Part shown: positions 8,335 to 16,826 of the stretch, piece by piece
Layout: every line of letters starts with the position of its first letter
How positions within the stretch are numbered: the stretch's first letter is position 1
NCBI RefSeq assembly: GCF_022346005.1
Contig: NZ_JAKRMY010000011.1
Coordinates: 45,129 to 109,128, forward strand
Reading direction: 5' to 3'
Origin: Corynebacterium sp. ACRPS
Lineage (GTDB): Bacteria > Actinomycetota > Actinomycetes > Mycobacteriales > Mycobacteriaceae
Length of the DNA: 64,000 nucleotides
The notes under the pieces: model-generated
The model's input: only the letters and a program-made list of their open reading frames with translations
What the model was told of the DNA's origin: nothing
The model's database searches: none
Program-made: the position numbers and the translations under genes

Positions 8335-9762
8335 TTAATCTTTCTTGTCTGGTTGGTTGAATAATTGGATGGTGCGGAAGGTTTGAGAAATCAGGGCGGC
8401 GTCTTTGTTCCCGGGGCGCGTTTCTAATCCTGAATTCAGGTCGAGCCCAGCGGTACCCACGCGGAGCGCGCCTTCCAGGTTGTCTAGACTGAGGCCCCCT
8501 GCCAGGAGGCTGTGAGCTTTGATGTCTTCCGGGATCGACGCCCAATCAAATCTTTGGCCGGTGCCTCCCCTACCCGAGTCGAGCACGAGGCGGTCCACAC
8601 GCGCGGCGAGTTCCGGCGCCATCTCTATCCACTGGGGGTTGGTCATGTCGATGGCCCGCCAGACAAACTCGGCATCGGTGTCCGCGAGCACCGCGCGGGC
8701 ACGCTCGATCAGCGCCAGCTCGCCATCCAAGTTGCCCTGGAACGGGGCGTGCAACTGGATTCCGGATAGCCCGCGGGTCGCCGCCGCGGCCCGCAACTCT
8801 GCGGGGTCGTCGCTGCGGCTGACTGCTACGAAATCCAAGCCGTGCTCGGCGGCGATGATTTTCTCGGCGGTTTCACGTGAAACATTGCGCGGGGAATCCG
8901 GGGCGAAGATGAGCCCTCCGTAGCGGGCACCGGCGGCACGGGCGGCTTGGGCCGTGGAGGTGGCGGTGAGCCCGCACACCTTATTCGCGCCGAAGAGCAG
9001 ATCCCGGGCGGCGCGGTCGATGTCCTCGTGAGAGGTGAGTTGGGAGCCGACGAGGAAGGCATTGGCGTGGGCACCTAAACGCCGGACGGTGTGGTTATCG
9101 CGGATACCGGATTCGGAGACGACGACCTTATCGTCAGGCACGTACCCGGCGAGTTGCTCGGTGCGGGAGAGGTCGATGCTCAAGTCATGGAGGTTGCGGT
9201 TATTAATGCCGATGATCTCCACCCCGAAGGATAGCGCCCGGTCCACCTCCTCCTTGGTGATGGCTTCAGTCAGTACATCTAGTCCTAATTTATCCGCCAA
9301 GGACTTCAGCTGTGCAAAAGTTTCATCATCCACGATGGACATCATGAGCAAAATCGCATCCGCGCCGTAGTAGCGCGCGGCATAGACCTGAACCGGATCG
9401 ACGATGAAGTCCTTGCACAAAACCGGCAGGTGCGTGGACTGGGCTACGGTCTGGAGGTGATCGTAATCCCCGCCGAACCGCTCCGGCTCACACAGCACGG
9501 AAATGGCATTCGCGTAGCGGGAATAGACGCGCGCGATTTCGCCGGGGCGGTAATCCTCGCGAATCATTCCGAGTGATGGCGATGCAGACTTGCACTCCAT
9601 GATGAAGCGATTGGTGCCATTGAGCGCCGCAAAAAGCGAACGCCGAGACGGCTCAAGCTTGTCCACATCTACGTGGGCGATGCGCTCGCGAATGCCGGCA
9701 AGGTGAGTGCGGCGCTGAGCCACAATCCCCTCGAGCACCGTCGGCAGTTTCTGTTTTGTCAT
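8335..9762 (-). CDS. trpCF: bifunctional indole-3-glycerol phosphate synthase / phosphoribosylanthranilate isomerase
   Basis: A 475-residue fusion of two TIM barrels catalysing consecutive steps of tryptophan synthesis: TrpF isomerises phosphoribosylanthranilate, TrpC closes the indole ring. The N-terminal TrpC part (about 1-255) shows [13 protein letters not shown] with the catalytic Glu-Cys-Lys, [13 protein letters not shown], and VVSESGIRD. The C-terminal TrpF part (about 256-470) shows KVCGLT with the catalytic Cys, [13 protein letters not shown], and [15 protein letters not shown]. Such fusion is usual in corynebacteria and enterics. It starts 23 bases after trpD and ends two bases before trpB. 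A parS site is translated as NVSRETAE in the TrpF half. Confidence 0.96.
   Translation of the reverse strand: MTKQKLPTVLEGIVAQRRTHLAGIRERIAHVDVDKLEPSRRSLFAALNGTNRFIMECKSASPSLGMIREDYRPGEIARVYSRYANAISVLCEPERFGGDYDHLQTVAQSTHLPVLCKDFIVDPVQVYAARYYGADAILLMMSIVDDETFAQLKSLADKLGLDVLTEAITKEEVDRALSFGVEIIGINNRNLHDLSIDLSRTEQLAGYVPDDKVVVSESGIRDNHTVRRLGAHANAFLVGSQLTSHEDIDRAARDLLFGANKVCGLTATSTAQAARAAGARYGGLIFAPDSPRNVSRETAEKIIAAEHGLDFVAVSRSDDPAELRAAAATRGLSGIQLHAPFQGNLDGELALIERARAVLADTDAEFVWRAIDMTNPQWIEMAPELAARVDRLVLDSGRGGTGQRFDWASIPEDIKAHSLLAGGLSLDNLEGALRVGTAGLDLNSGLETRPGNKDAALISQTFRTIQLFNQPDKKD
8869..8884. other. parS site inside trpCF
   Basis: GGTTTCACGTGAAACA, 15 of 16 matches; translated as Val-Ser-Arg-Glu-Thr in the TrpF domain. 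Confidence 0.9.
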
Positions 9763-9785
9763 TTCTTTTCCCTCGTGTGGCCTTC

Positions 9786-10805
9786 TTAGTATTCCGCTTG
9801 CTCGTGGGTGCGCAGCCAGCGGTCCACGTCCCCGCTATCGATGAGCCCCTTGGCGTGCGCGACGCCCTCTGCAATGGAGGCCGTGGTGCCACCCAGATAA
9901 AACATTGCCCCAGCCGATGCCACGACAGCGTCATAGTGCGCCGGCTTACCCGAGCCATTAAATATGGCGCGCACGTGCGCGGCATTATCTTGGCCGTCGC
10001 CGCCGGCAAGCTCACTGAGCTCATGCTTGGCGATGCCCAACTCCTCCGGCGTTAGCTCATAGTGTGAAATCTCGCCGTCCTTTAGCTCCCAAACCTGGGT
10101 GGTGCCGTGGGTGGCAATCTCATCGGTACCAGCGCCGTGGACGACGAGCGCCCGCGTGCGCCCCAGCTCCCGGAAGACTTCCGCGATCATGGGACCCTGG
10201 GCGGGGTTGGCGATGCCCATGATCTGTAGTTTGGGGCGGCCCGGGGAGAGCAGGGGTCCCAAGGTATTGAAGATGGTGGAGACCCCGAGCGCCTTGCGCA
10301 CCGGTTGCACGTGAGCCACTGCGGGGTTGTAGGCCGGAGCGAAGAGGAAGGTGAAATTGGAGGCCTCGAATTGCCGGACGGCGCGGTCCACGTCCAGGTC
10401 CAGGGGAATATTCAGTGCCTCGAGCACATCGGCGGAACCGGACTTGGAGGAAACGGACCGGTTGCCGTGCTTGACCATCCTCACTCCCCCAGCGGCGGCA
10501 ACCAAGGAGGCCGCCGTAGTGATATTGATGGTATTTGCGCCATCGCCGCCCGTGCCCGCGGAGTCCATGAGTCCCTCGCCGGTAATGGGAAAGGGGTGTC
10601 CAACTTTCAGGAATGCCTTGGCGGCACCCGTGATATCCGCGAGGGTTTCGCCGCGGGTGCGGATATGTGTGAGCAACGCGGAGATCTGAATATCGTCATA
10701 ATCACCCACGGCAACCGGGGTGAAGACCTTGGTGGCCTCCTCCACGGTGGGTGCGGGATTATCCAAGAAGGCTTGCAGCGTTTTCAATGGGCTTTGGTTC
10801 GTCAT
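9786..10805 (-). CDS. trpD: anthranilate phosphoribosyltransferase
   Basis: A 339-residue enzyme transferring the phosphoribosyl group of PRPP to anthranilate. Motifs: DSAGTGGDGANTINIT (the glycine-rich PRPP loop, about residues 82-97), VKHGNRSVSSKSGSADVLEALN with the KHGN and SGSADVLE signatures, and FLFAPAYNPAV. The frame extends upstream through trpG on the same strand, but the real start is the ATG at 10805 that shares one base with the trpG stop (TAATG), giving the family N-terminus MTNQSPLKTLQAFLDN. Confidence 0.96.
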   Translation of the reverse strand: MTNQSPLKTLQAFLDNPAPTVEEATKVFTPVAVGDYDDIQISALLTHIRTRGETLADITGAAKAFLKVGHPFPITGEGLMDSAGTGGDGANTINITTAASLVAAAGGVRMVKHGNRSVSSKSGSADVLEALNIPLDLDVDRAVRQFEASNFTFLFAPAYNPAVAHVQPVRKALGVSTIFNTLGPLLSPGRPKLQIMGIANPAQGPMIAEVFRELGRTRALVVHGAGTDEIATHGTTQVWELKDGEISHYELTPEELGIAKHELSELAGGDGQDNAAHVRAIFNGSGKPAHYDAVVASAGAMFYLGGTTASIAEGVAHAKGLIDSGDVDRWLRTHEQAEY

Positions 10806-11452
10806 TAATGCTTTGGCTCCATAGTGGGATGGGTCGATAGTCGGTGGATGCAACGGTCTAGCATGTCTGGGCCACGGGGCGAGAGGATTGACTCGGGGTG
10901 GAATTGCATCCCTAGTGCCATCCCATCGTCCGTTTCTGCCGCCATGGCGATGGTCCCGATCTCTGCCTCCGTCTCCGCGAGCACCCGCATGCCGGCTGGC
11001 ACGCGCGTGCACCCCAAGGAGTGATACCGGGCCACGGGGACCTGGGTGCCGGGGACGCAGGGCTGGGCGGGATCGGCATCGGTGGCTAGGCCGGCGAAGA
11101 CTGGGTGGGCGGTGCCGGCATCGGTAAGCGTCATAGGTATGGACTTGCCGTGCACGGGGCCGCACGGCCCTACCCCGCCACCGTGGTATTCCAGTAGCGC
11201 CTGGAAGCCCAAGCAGACGCCGAGGATGGGGATGGTGCCCAAGGTGGCACCGATAAGCTCCATTATGCAACCAGCATCGCGCGGGTGGCCGGGGCCTGGG
11301 GAAAGGACAATAATATCGGGCTCGGCCGCCAGCACCTCCGCGACGGAGACGCTGTTGCGGTAGACGGTGGTGCGGTAACCGGCGAGGGCATCGACGAGGT
11401 TATAGACAAAGGAATCGTGGTTATCGAGCAAGACCACGTGCGGTGAATTCAT
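10805..11452 (-). CDS. trpG: anthranilate synthase component II (glutamine amidotransferase)
   Basis: A 215-residue class I glutamine amidotransferase that supplies ammonia to TrpE. Visible motifs are LLDNHDSFVYNLVDAL at the start, LSPGPGHPRDAG (oxyanion region), GVCLGFQALLEYHGG with the nucleophilic Cys, and MQFHPESILSPRG with the catalytic His-x-Glu. The start overlaps the trpE stop by four bases (ATGA), and the stop overlaps the trpD start by one, so E, G and D are translationally coupled. It may also have to serve folate synthesis, since the separate pabAB locus in this window is broken. Confidence 0.96.
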   Translation of the reverse strand: MNSPHVVLLDNHDSFVYNLVDALAGYRTTVYRNSVSVAEVLAAEPDIIVLSPGPGHPRDAGCIMELIGATLGTIPILGVCLGFQALLEYHGGGVGPCGPVHGKSIPMTLTDAGTAHPVFAGLATDADPAQPCVPGTQVPVARYHSLGCTRVPAGMRVLAETEAEIGTIAMAAETDDGMALGMQFHPESILSPRGPDMLDRCIHRLSTHPTMEPKH

Positions 11453-12975
11453 CGCTGTACCTCCAGGGTGGCGTTGTGCGCGAGGGCAATGGCGTGGAGA
11501 ACGGCATAGGCCTTGTGCAGGGTTTCATCGGCTTCGGATTGCGGGATGGAATCGTGCACCACCCCGGCACCAGCTTGGACGGCGGCCGTACCGCGGTGGA
11601 CGAAGGCGGAGCGAATGACAATGCAGGTATCCATGGCGCCGTCGCCGCGCAGGTACCCCACTGCGCCGCCGTAGGAGCCACGGCGCTTGTGTTCGGCCTG
11701 GCGGATGAGCTCGCTGGCGCGCAACTTGGGTGCGCCGGTCAACGTTCCCATGTTCATGCAGGCGCGGTAGGCATCGAGGGCATCGAAGTCCTCGTGCAAC
11801 GTGGCGGTCACGCGGGAGACCAGGTGCATGACTCGTGAATAGCGGTCTACTTGGAGCAGGTCTGCCACCCGCCGGGTGCCGGGTTCTGCTACGCGGGCGA
11901 GGTCATTGCGCGCCAGATCTACCAGCATGGTGTGCTCGGCTAACTCCTTGGTATCCGTGCGCATTTCTAGCTCATTGCGGATATCCAATTCATCGTTGAT
12001 CGTGCCGTCCGGGTTGAGCCCGCGGGGCCTAGTTCCGGCAATGGGATAGAGCTCCACCTGCCGCGTCTCTGGGTCAAACTTCAAATTGGATTCCGGTGAT
12101 GCGCCGAAAAGCTCATAACCTTCTCCCCGGAGATAGAACATATACGGCGAAGGATTAGTCTCCCGGAGCTGGCGATAGGCCGCGAAGGCATCGGGGCAGT
12201 CCACCGTGAAGGTGCGAGCGGGGACGACCTGGTAAATATCGCCAGAGTCAATATTGCCCTTGAGCCGCGTCACCTGCTCGCAAAACGCGGCATCGTCAAT
12301 ATCCGCGGTCGCCCTCAAGGTCTCCACGGGCTGGTCAAGCGCCGGATTCTCTATCGCGTCGATGGGCGTGGCGGCCAAGGCGTCGAGCCTGTCTTCCAAG
12401 CGGGCTCGGTCGATATCCCAGCCCTCTACCCGCGCCGTCTTCGTTAGGTGGTCCACCGCAAGGACAGTTTGGGCGACGAGGAATTCATAATCGGGAAACG
12501 TATTGGGCCCCTCGCCTACCTCAGGCAGGTTTTCAAAAGTGGCCAAATAGTCATAGGCAAAGCCGCCGGCGACGAATGGCAACAAGGGCGAGGAATAGGA
12601 ATGATCGCGCTGCAGCGCGCGGAGGATATCGGCCGTCGATTCATCTAGGAGCCGTTGCCGTTCATCAGACTCGCTGGAGGGCGAGAACTCAAAGACAATT
12701 TCCGTGGTTTCACGTGAAACAATCCGGTTTGTAAAACGCGAGTACAGCATGGTGATGAGCTGCTCCCCCGCTGGGCTGAGTGCGAGGACGCGAACTCGCT
12801 GGCCGGTGCAGGTCACTCTCGCCGCGGCATCGAGCACGGCCAGGCACGTGAGGTTTTTCTTGGTTTCAATATCCGCGCTTTCCAATAACAAGGAATCGCT
12901 CGATCGCGCCAAGCTATGAAATAGCGCTGAGGCATCCCGGCAATAGGCAATATCGCGGGTGGCGGTGTATGTCAT
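11449..12975 (-). CDS. trpE: anthranilate synthase component I
   Basis: A 508-residue chorismate-using enzyme making anthranilate with TrpG. The LLLES motif near residue 30 belongs to the tryptophan feedback site. The chorismate-binding domain in the C-terminal half shows GDIYQVVPARTF, GASPESNLKFD, PIAGTRPRG, DLARNDLARVA, TLTGAPKLRASELI and GGAVGYLRGDG. First structural gene of the operon, preceded by the leader peptide and attenuator. A parS site around residue 85 is translated as IVSRETTE, located in the variable N-terminal region where it should be tolerated. Confidence 0.97.
   Translation of the reverse strand: MTYTATRDIAYCRDASALFHSLARSSDSLLLESADIETKKNLTCLAVLDAAARVTCTGQRVRVLALSPAGEQLITMLYSRFTNRIVSRETTEIVFEFSPSSESDERQRLLDESTADILRALQRDHSYSSPLLPFVAGGFAYDYLATFENLPEVGEGPNTFPDYEFLVAQTVLAVDHLTKTARVEGWDIDRARLEDRLDALAATPIDAIENPALDQPVETLRATADIDDAAFCEQVTRLKGNIDSGDIYQVVPARTFTVDCPDAFAAYRQLRETNPSPYMFYLRGEGYELFGASPESNLKFDPETRQVELYPIAGTRPRGLNPDGTINDELDIRNELEMRTDTKELAEHTMLVDLARNDLARVAEPGTRRVADLLQVDRYSRVMHLVSRVTATLHEDFDALDAYRACMNMGTLTGAPKLRASELIRQAEHKRRGSYGGAVGYLRGDGAMDTCIVIRSAFVHRGTAAVQAGAGVVHDSIPQSEADETLHKAYAVLHAIALAHNATLEVQR
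12706..12721. other. parS site inside trpE
   Basis: GGTTTCACGTGAAACA, 15 of 16 matches; on the trpE strand it encodes Val-Ser-Arg-Glu-Thr. Confidence 0.9.
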
Positions 12976-13049
12976 TGCAGTGCCCTTTCAGGAGTAACTG
13001 AGGAACAGAGTGCGAGGGACCCGGGGTATCCGCGAGCAAAGGCACTGAA

Positions 13050-13106
13050 AACGCCGAAAGGCCCGCAGAATGCGAGCCTAAAAATGGGGTGCGAAGAAAG
13101 GCCCGC
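13050..13106 (-). promoter_or_regulatory. trp operon attenuator (antiterminator/terminator)
   Basis: On the minus strand the segment GCGGGCCT occurs twice: once overlapping the end of trpL (13099-13106) and once at 13059-13066. Between them is AGGCTCGCA (13071-13079). This can pair with the downstream copy to form a 9-bp terminator stem with a UUC loop followed by TTCGGCGTTTT, or with the upstream copy to form an antiterminator. Ribosome stalling at the three Trp codons of trpL would favour the second structure. This is the classical attenuation layout, readable directly from the sequence. Confidence 0.88.
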
Positions 13107-13109
13107 GAG

Positions 13110-13148
13110 TTACGCGCGCCACCACCAACGAGTAGTCATTTTCTTCAT
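13110..13148 (-). CDS. trpL: trp leader peptide
   Basis: A 12-codon ORF, MKKMTTRWWWRA, with three consecutive Trp codons, placed about 135 bases upstream of trpE and immediately before the attenuator. Its role is regulatory: translation speed through the Trp run reports charged tRNA-Trp and decides between antiterminator and terminator. C. glutamicum has a comparable leader with a WWW run. An internal ATG at 13139 is an alternative start. The Shine-Dalgarno sequence is weak. Too short for routine gene calling. Confidence 0.9.
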   Translation of the reverse strand: MKKMTTRWWWRA

Positions 13149-13170
13149 GGGCACTAGCCTAGCCTAAATT

Positions 13171-13176
13171 TCTATA
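13171..13176 (-). promoter_or_regulatory. -10 element of the trp promoter
   Basis: TATAGA on the minus strand, 22 bases before the trpL start, would give a leader beginning about 15 bases ahead of trpL. The -35 region 17 bases further up (TTTTTC) is poor. The gap is shared with the divergent gabD gene. Confidence 0.45.
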
Positions 13177-13285
13177 GCGTGGAAGAAACAAGTGAAAAAT
13201 ATTCAATCGGTATCTAATGAGTGGTCTTCGCGCCCGTTAAGGGTAATGTGGTGCAGGTCAATATCTTCAAGAAAGGTGACGATAA

Positions 13286-14761
13286 GTGAGTATTAATATC
13301 GACGAGGTAATTGCAAAGGTCCCCACCCAATTGCTTATTGGTGGTGAGTGGCGCGATTCCACCTCCGGCGAGACTTTTGACGTTGAAAACCCAGCGACGG
13401 GCGAAACGCTGGCGACGCTATCTTCCGCAAACTCGGACGATGCGATTGCTGCCCTCGACGCTGCCTGTGCCGTGCAGGATGACTGGGCGCGCACCACGCC
13501 GCGCGAGCGCGCGGAGATTCTGCGCCGAGCATTCGATCTAGTACAGGAGCGGGCAGATGAATTCGCCGCCCTGATGACGCTAGAGATGGGCAAGCCCTTC
13601 GCGGAAGCTAAGGGCGAGGTCACTTATGGCGGCGAGTTCCTGCGTTGGTTCAGTGAGGAAGCGGTGCGCGATTACGGTCGCGCCGCAACCGTTCCCGAAG
13701 GCACGCTGCGGATGATCACTCGCCGCAAGCCGGTGGGCCCCTGCCTTCTGATCACCCCGTGGAACTTTCCGTTGGCCATGGCTACTCGCAAGGTGGCTCC
13801 TGCGGTGGCAGCGGGTTGCACGATGGTGCTCAAGCCGGCCAAGCTGACTCCCCTGACTGCGCAGTACTTTGCGCAAACCATGATCGATGCTGGGCTTCCA
13901 AAGGGCGTTCTCAACGTCGTTGCCGGCAAGTCTGCATCTGCAATTTCGGAGCCATTGCTTGCCGATGACCGCTTGCGCAAGCTTTCCTTCACCGGTTCTA
14001 CCCCAGTGGGCCGGACCCTTTTGAAGGGCGCGGCCGATAACGTGCTGCGTACCTCCATGGAACTGGGCGGCAATGCCCCATTCATTGTCTTTGAGGACGC
14101 AGATATTGACCAAGCGGTCCAGGGTGCGATGGGCGCCAAGATGCGCAATATCGGCGAGGCCTGCACCGCAGCTAACCGCTTCTTGGTCCACGAGTCTGTT
14201 GCTGAGGAGTTCTCTGAGAAACTCGTTGCGGAGTTTGAGAAGCTCAATCTGGGCAATGGTATGGACGAAGGTATTACCTGCGGACCTCTCGTCGAGTCCA
14301 AGGCTTTGGAGAGCATTGCGGCATTGGTGGACGATGCTGCAGAAAAGGGCGCTACCATCGCCACCGGCGGTAAGCGCGGGGACGGTGCCGGATACTTCTA
14401 CGAGCCTACGGTGATTACCAATGTTTCACGTGAAACACGCGTCGCCCAGGAAGAGATCTTCGGTCCAGTCGCCCCGATTATCACCTTCAGTACCGAGGAA
14501 GAGGCGCTCGAGATCGCCAATGATACCGAGTACGGTTTGGCATCTTACGTCTTTACCGAGAACTCGGACCGCCTGTGGCGCATCGCTGATGGCCTAGAGT
14601 TTGGCCTGATGGGCTTCAACGCCGGCGTTATCTCTAATGCCGCTGCCCCCTTCGGCGGAGTGAAGCAATCCGGAATGGGCCGCGAGGGTGGCGCGGAAGG
14701 TATCGAGGAATACACCTCCGTGCAATACCTAGGCATCCGCGACCCTTATGCCAACGCTTAG
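13286..14761 (+). CDS. gabD: NAD(P)+-dependent succinate-semialdehyde dehydrogenase
   Basis: A 491-residue aldehyde dehydrogenase that oxidises succinate semialdehyde to succinate in GABA and related catabolism. Motifs: TPWNFPLAMATRKVAPA (cofactor-binding, about residue 155), KPAKLTPLTA, FTGSTPVGRTL (Rossmann loop, about 235), MELGGNAPFIVFEDADID containing the catalytic Glu (about 258), GEACTAANR with the catalytic Cys (about 292), and EEIFGPVAP. The GTG start has GAAAGG ten bases upstream. It is transcribed divergently from the trp operon. The gene holds the only perfect parS site of the window, read as NVSRETRVA; substrate assignment within the ALDH family is inferred. Confidence 0.88.
   Translation: MSINIDEVIAKVPTQLLIGGEWRDSTSGETFDVENPATGETLATLSSANSDDAIAALDAACAVQDDWARTTPRERAEILRRAFDLVQERADEFAALMTLEMGKPFAEAKGEVTYGGEFLRWFSEEAVRDYGRAATVPEGTLRMITRRKPVGPCLLITPWNFPLAMATRKVAPAVAAGCTMVLKPAKLTPLTAQYFAQTMIDAGLPKGVLNVVAGKSASAISEPLLADDRLRKLSFTGSTPVGRTLLKGAADNVLRTSMELGGNAPFIVFEDADIDQAVQGAMGAKMRNIGEACTAANRFLVHESVAEEFSEKLVAEFEKLNLGNGMDEGITCGPLVESKALESIAALVDDAAEKGATIATGGKRGDGAGYFYEPTVITNVSRETRVAQEEIFGPVAPIITFSTEEEALEIANDTEYGLASYVFTENSDRLWRIADGLEFGLMGFNAGVISNAAAPFGGVKQSGMGREGGAEGIEEYTSVQYLGIRDPYANA
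14422..14437. other. parS site inside gabD (perfect match)
   Basis: TGTTTCACGTGAAACA, identical to the consensus over all 16 bases. It encodes Val-Ser-Arg-Glu-Thr in the dehydrogenase. Confidence 0.97.
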
Positions 14762-14837
14762 GCCTTTAGCCGGCAACGCAATCACTGTTTAGCGCGCTTA
14801 TAACCGTGTTTGATTAAACATTTAAGTGCGTGCGGCG

Positions 14838-14909
14838 TATACTCACTCCCCGCATAATTGTGATTGCTTTCCTTCTCCCCGCACGCGGCCCTTCTGGGGC
14901 CGTGCGCGG
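14838..14909 (+). promoter_or_regulatory. promoter and hairpin leader ahead of the MFS gene
   Basis: TATACT at 14838 with TTAAAC eighteen bases upstream forms a plausible promoter. The transcript would carry a leader of roughly 95 bases containing a 13-bp near-complementary hairpin (14879-14891 with 14897-14909, one mismatch and one wobble pair) and then a T-rich run before the start codon. This could be an attenuator or a weak terminator of upstream transcription. Confidence 0.45.
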
Positions 14910-14945
14910 TTGGGAGGATTTTTTATTTTTTATTTGGAGTGAGTC

Positions 14946-16166
14946 TTGTCAACAACGAATTCAGCGGCAGCTCAGCCGCCATTGATTACACCCACGTTCC
15001 TATTGGCGTGGGTGGCTAATTTTGGCCAGTTCCTTGTCTTCTACCTAACGGTGACGACCATGGCCCTGTATGCCGTCGAAAGCTTCGGGGCGTCCGATAC
15101 CGTCAGTGGTTTTGCCTCCAGCGCCTTCGTTTTGGGCGCGACCTTCATGCGCATCGTCTCCGGCTGGTTGGTGGACCGCGTGGGGCAAAAGCACGCCGCC
15201 CTGACCTCGCTGGCCTTCGTCAGCATCGTGACGGTGGGCTATTTCGTGGCGCATAACGTGGCCGTCCTGATCCTGGTGCGCCTGCTTCACGGCGCAGGCT
15301 ATGCGCTGACCTCTACGGCGCTGATGGCCGTCGCGCAATCCGTCATCCCCCAGCAGCGCCGCGCGGAAGGCACCGGCTACTTCGCCTTGGGCACCACCCT
15401 TGCCACCGCCTTCGGCCCGGCAGTGGGCTTGTTCTTGGCCAATAATATTGGCTATAACACCCTCTTTGCGGTCGCCCTAGGTTCCAATATCGTCTCCCTC
15501 GTGCTGGCGCTCGTATTGCGCTACCCGGCGGAGCTCGATGAGGAAAAGCCGGCCTTCAAGCTGCGCAACGCGGTGCACCCCAACGTGTTGCCGATCGGCT
15601 TTTTCATGCTGCTTGTGGGCATCGCCTACTCCGGTGTGGTCACCTATCTCAATGCCTATGCGCGCGAAGAGGACCTGGCCGCCGGCGCCGGCCTCTTTTT
15701 CATCGGCTACGCCGTAGTCATGCTCATCATGCGCTTCTTCTTGGGCCGCATCCAGGACCACAAAGGCGATAACTCGGTCATGTACCTGGGCCTGGTGTCC
15801 TTCGCCATCGCCCTTATTATCATGGGCTTTCCCAGCAATGACGTGATGCTCGTGGTCGCGGGTGCGTTTACGGGCATGGGATACGGCACGCTAAGCCCCG
15901 CCTGCCAGGCCATTTCTGTACGCTCTGTATCGGCCGCCCAGATAGGCGCGGGTATTTCCACGATGTTCCTCTTGATGGACTTCGGCATCGGCCTCGCCCC
16001 CTTCGGGCTTGGCCCCATCGTGAGCGCCACCGGCTTCGATACGATGTACCTCATCCTGGCCGGCCTCATCGCCGTAGCGGCGGTGTACTACTACATGGTC
16101 CACGGGCGCTACCCCAAGGCGAAGGCGCCCGTCGTCAGCGCCACAGAGGGCACGCAGCCGGCTTAA
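14946..16166 (+). CDS. MFS transporter
   Basis: A 406-residue major facilitator superfamily protein with twelve predicted helices. Family markers are SGWLVDRVGQKHAAL in the loop between helices 2 and 3, the LLHGAGYALTSTALMAVAQSVIP segment of helices 4-5 (antiporter-like, suggesting drug or metabolite efflux), and a second-half loop FFLGRIQDHKGDN. The start is a TTG with GGAG six bases upstream; no better ATG precedes the first helix. Ends with a strong terminator. Substrate unknown; the sequence does not allow a narrower call. Confidence 0.85.
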   Translation: MSTTNSAAAQPPLITPTFLLAWVANFGQFLVFYLTVTTMALYAVESFGASDTVSGFASSAFVLGATFMRIVSGWLVDRVGQKHAALTSLAFVSIVTVGYFVAHNVAVLILVRLLHGAGYALTSTALMAVAQSVIPQQRRAEGTGYFALGTTLATAFGPAVGLFLANNIGYNTLFAVALGSNIVSLVLALVLRYPAELDEEKPAFKLRNAVHPNVLPIGFFMLLVGIAYSGVVTYLNAYAREEDLAAGAGLFFIGYAVVMLIMRFFLGRIQDHKGDNSVMYLGLVSFAIALIIMGFPSNDVMLVVAGAFTGMGYGTLSPACQAISVRSVSAAQIGAGISTMFLLMDFGIGLAPFGLGPIVSATGFDTMYLILAGLIAVAAVYYYMVHGRYPKAKAPVVSATEGTQPA

Positions 16167-16183
16167 AGGCGCAATGAATTTTG

Positions 16184-16211
16184 GCTCCGGGTTTATACCC
16201 GGAGCTTTTTT
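16184..16211 (+). terminator. terminator of the MFS gene, overlapping the end of the MOSC gene
   Basis: GCTCCGGG and CCCGGAGC form an 8-bp perfect stem with a TTTATA loop followed by TTTTTT. The stem includes the stop codon and last codons of the convergent MOSC gene, so this DNA does double duty. Confidence 0.92.
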
Positions 16212-16825
16212 GCGTGCTGGGGCGGCAAGCACTTGGCATCGACCACGCGCCGGGCCAGCGCTCGGTCCCCCATCTTGGCCGCAAATGCCATGCGCATGGT
16301 GATATCGTGCGCGGGAGCGGGGCCGCGGGTGATGGCATCCCCCGCAGAAATGCGCCCGGGCGAGATGACGCGGAAGTACACGCCGCAATCACCGCGCGCG
16401 GTCCACCGCTTGAGCCAGCCCTTTTCCTGCACCCAGCCGGAAAAGGTAGCGCACGGCTGGCGGGGTATGGAGACCTCGAGCGTGGTCGTACCGATGTGGA
16501 GGCGTTGATTGATAAGCAGCGCGGAGAGATCAATACCGCGCGTGGTGAGGTTCTCCCCAAAAGACCCTGAAGCCAGCGTGCGGCCCAGCGAATCCTCCCA
16601 ATAATCCAATTCCTCGCGGGCATAGGCATAAACCGCCTTGTCACTTCCACCGTGGTGATCGCTATCGCCGATAGAATCACCGCGCACGCCAGAACCATCG
16701 CCGTAATTTGGTCCGGGAGCGGAGATATCGATGAAGTCTTGCGGGCGCTTGTCGATGCCCGAAAACTCATGCCTCCCGCTCGGATCCGGCCTGCGCACGG
16801 CGACGTTGGTGGAAATAACCTGCAT
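16193..16825 (-). CDS. MOSC domain protein (YiiM-like)
   Basis: A 210-residue MOSC-domain protein. These domains handle sulfur for molybdenum cofactor enzymes; the YiiM-like subgroup detoxifies N-hydroxylated bases or acts as a Moco-dependent reductase partner. Motifs: SGIDKRP near residue 22, HHGGSDKAVYAYAREELDYW, GSFGENLTTRGID, and PRQPCATFSGW with the conserved Cys. ATG at 16825 starts one base after the stop of the upstream 861-residue gene, so the two are co-transcribed; the longer upstream-open frame lies inside that gene and is rejected. Confidence 0.88.
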   Translation of the reverse strand: MQVISTNVAVRRPDPSGRHEFSGIDKRPQDFIDISAPGPNYGDGSGVRGDSIGDSDHHGGSDKAVYAYAREELDYWEDSLGRTLASGSFGENLTTRGIDLSALLINQRLHIGTTTLEVSIPRQPCATFSGWVQEKGWLKRWTARGDCGVYFRVISPGRISAGDAITRGPAPAHDITMRMAFAAKMGDRALARRVVDAKCLPPQHAKKLRV

Positions 16826-16826
16826 A

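Noticed and set aside
7130..8545. Extended trpB frame of 471 codons
   Set aside because: The upstream 71 codons overlap the end of trpCF; ATG 8332 gives the normal TrpB start.
9786..11270. Extended trpD frame of 494 codons
   Set aside because: The extra N-terminal part lies inside trpG in another frame and is Arg/His-rich; the ATG at 10805 matches the family start.
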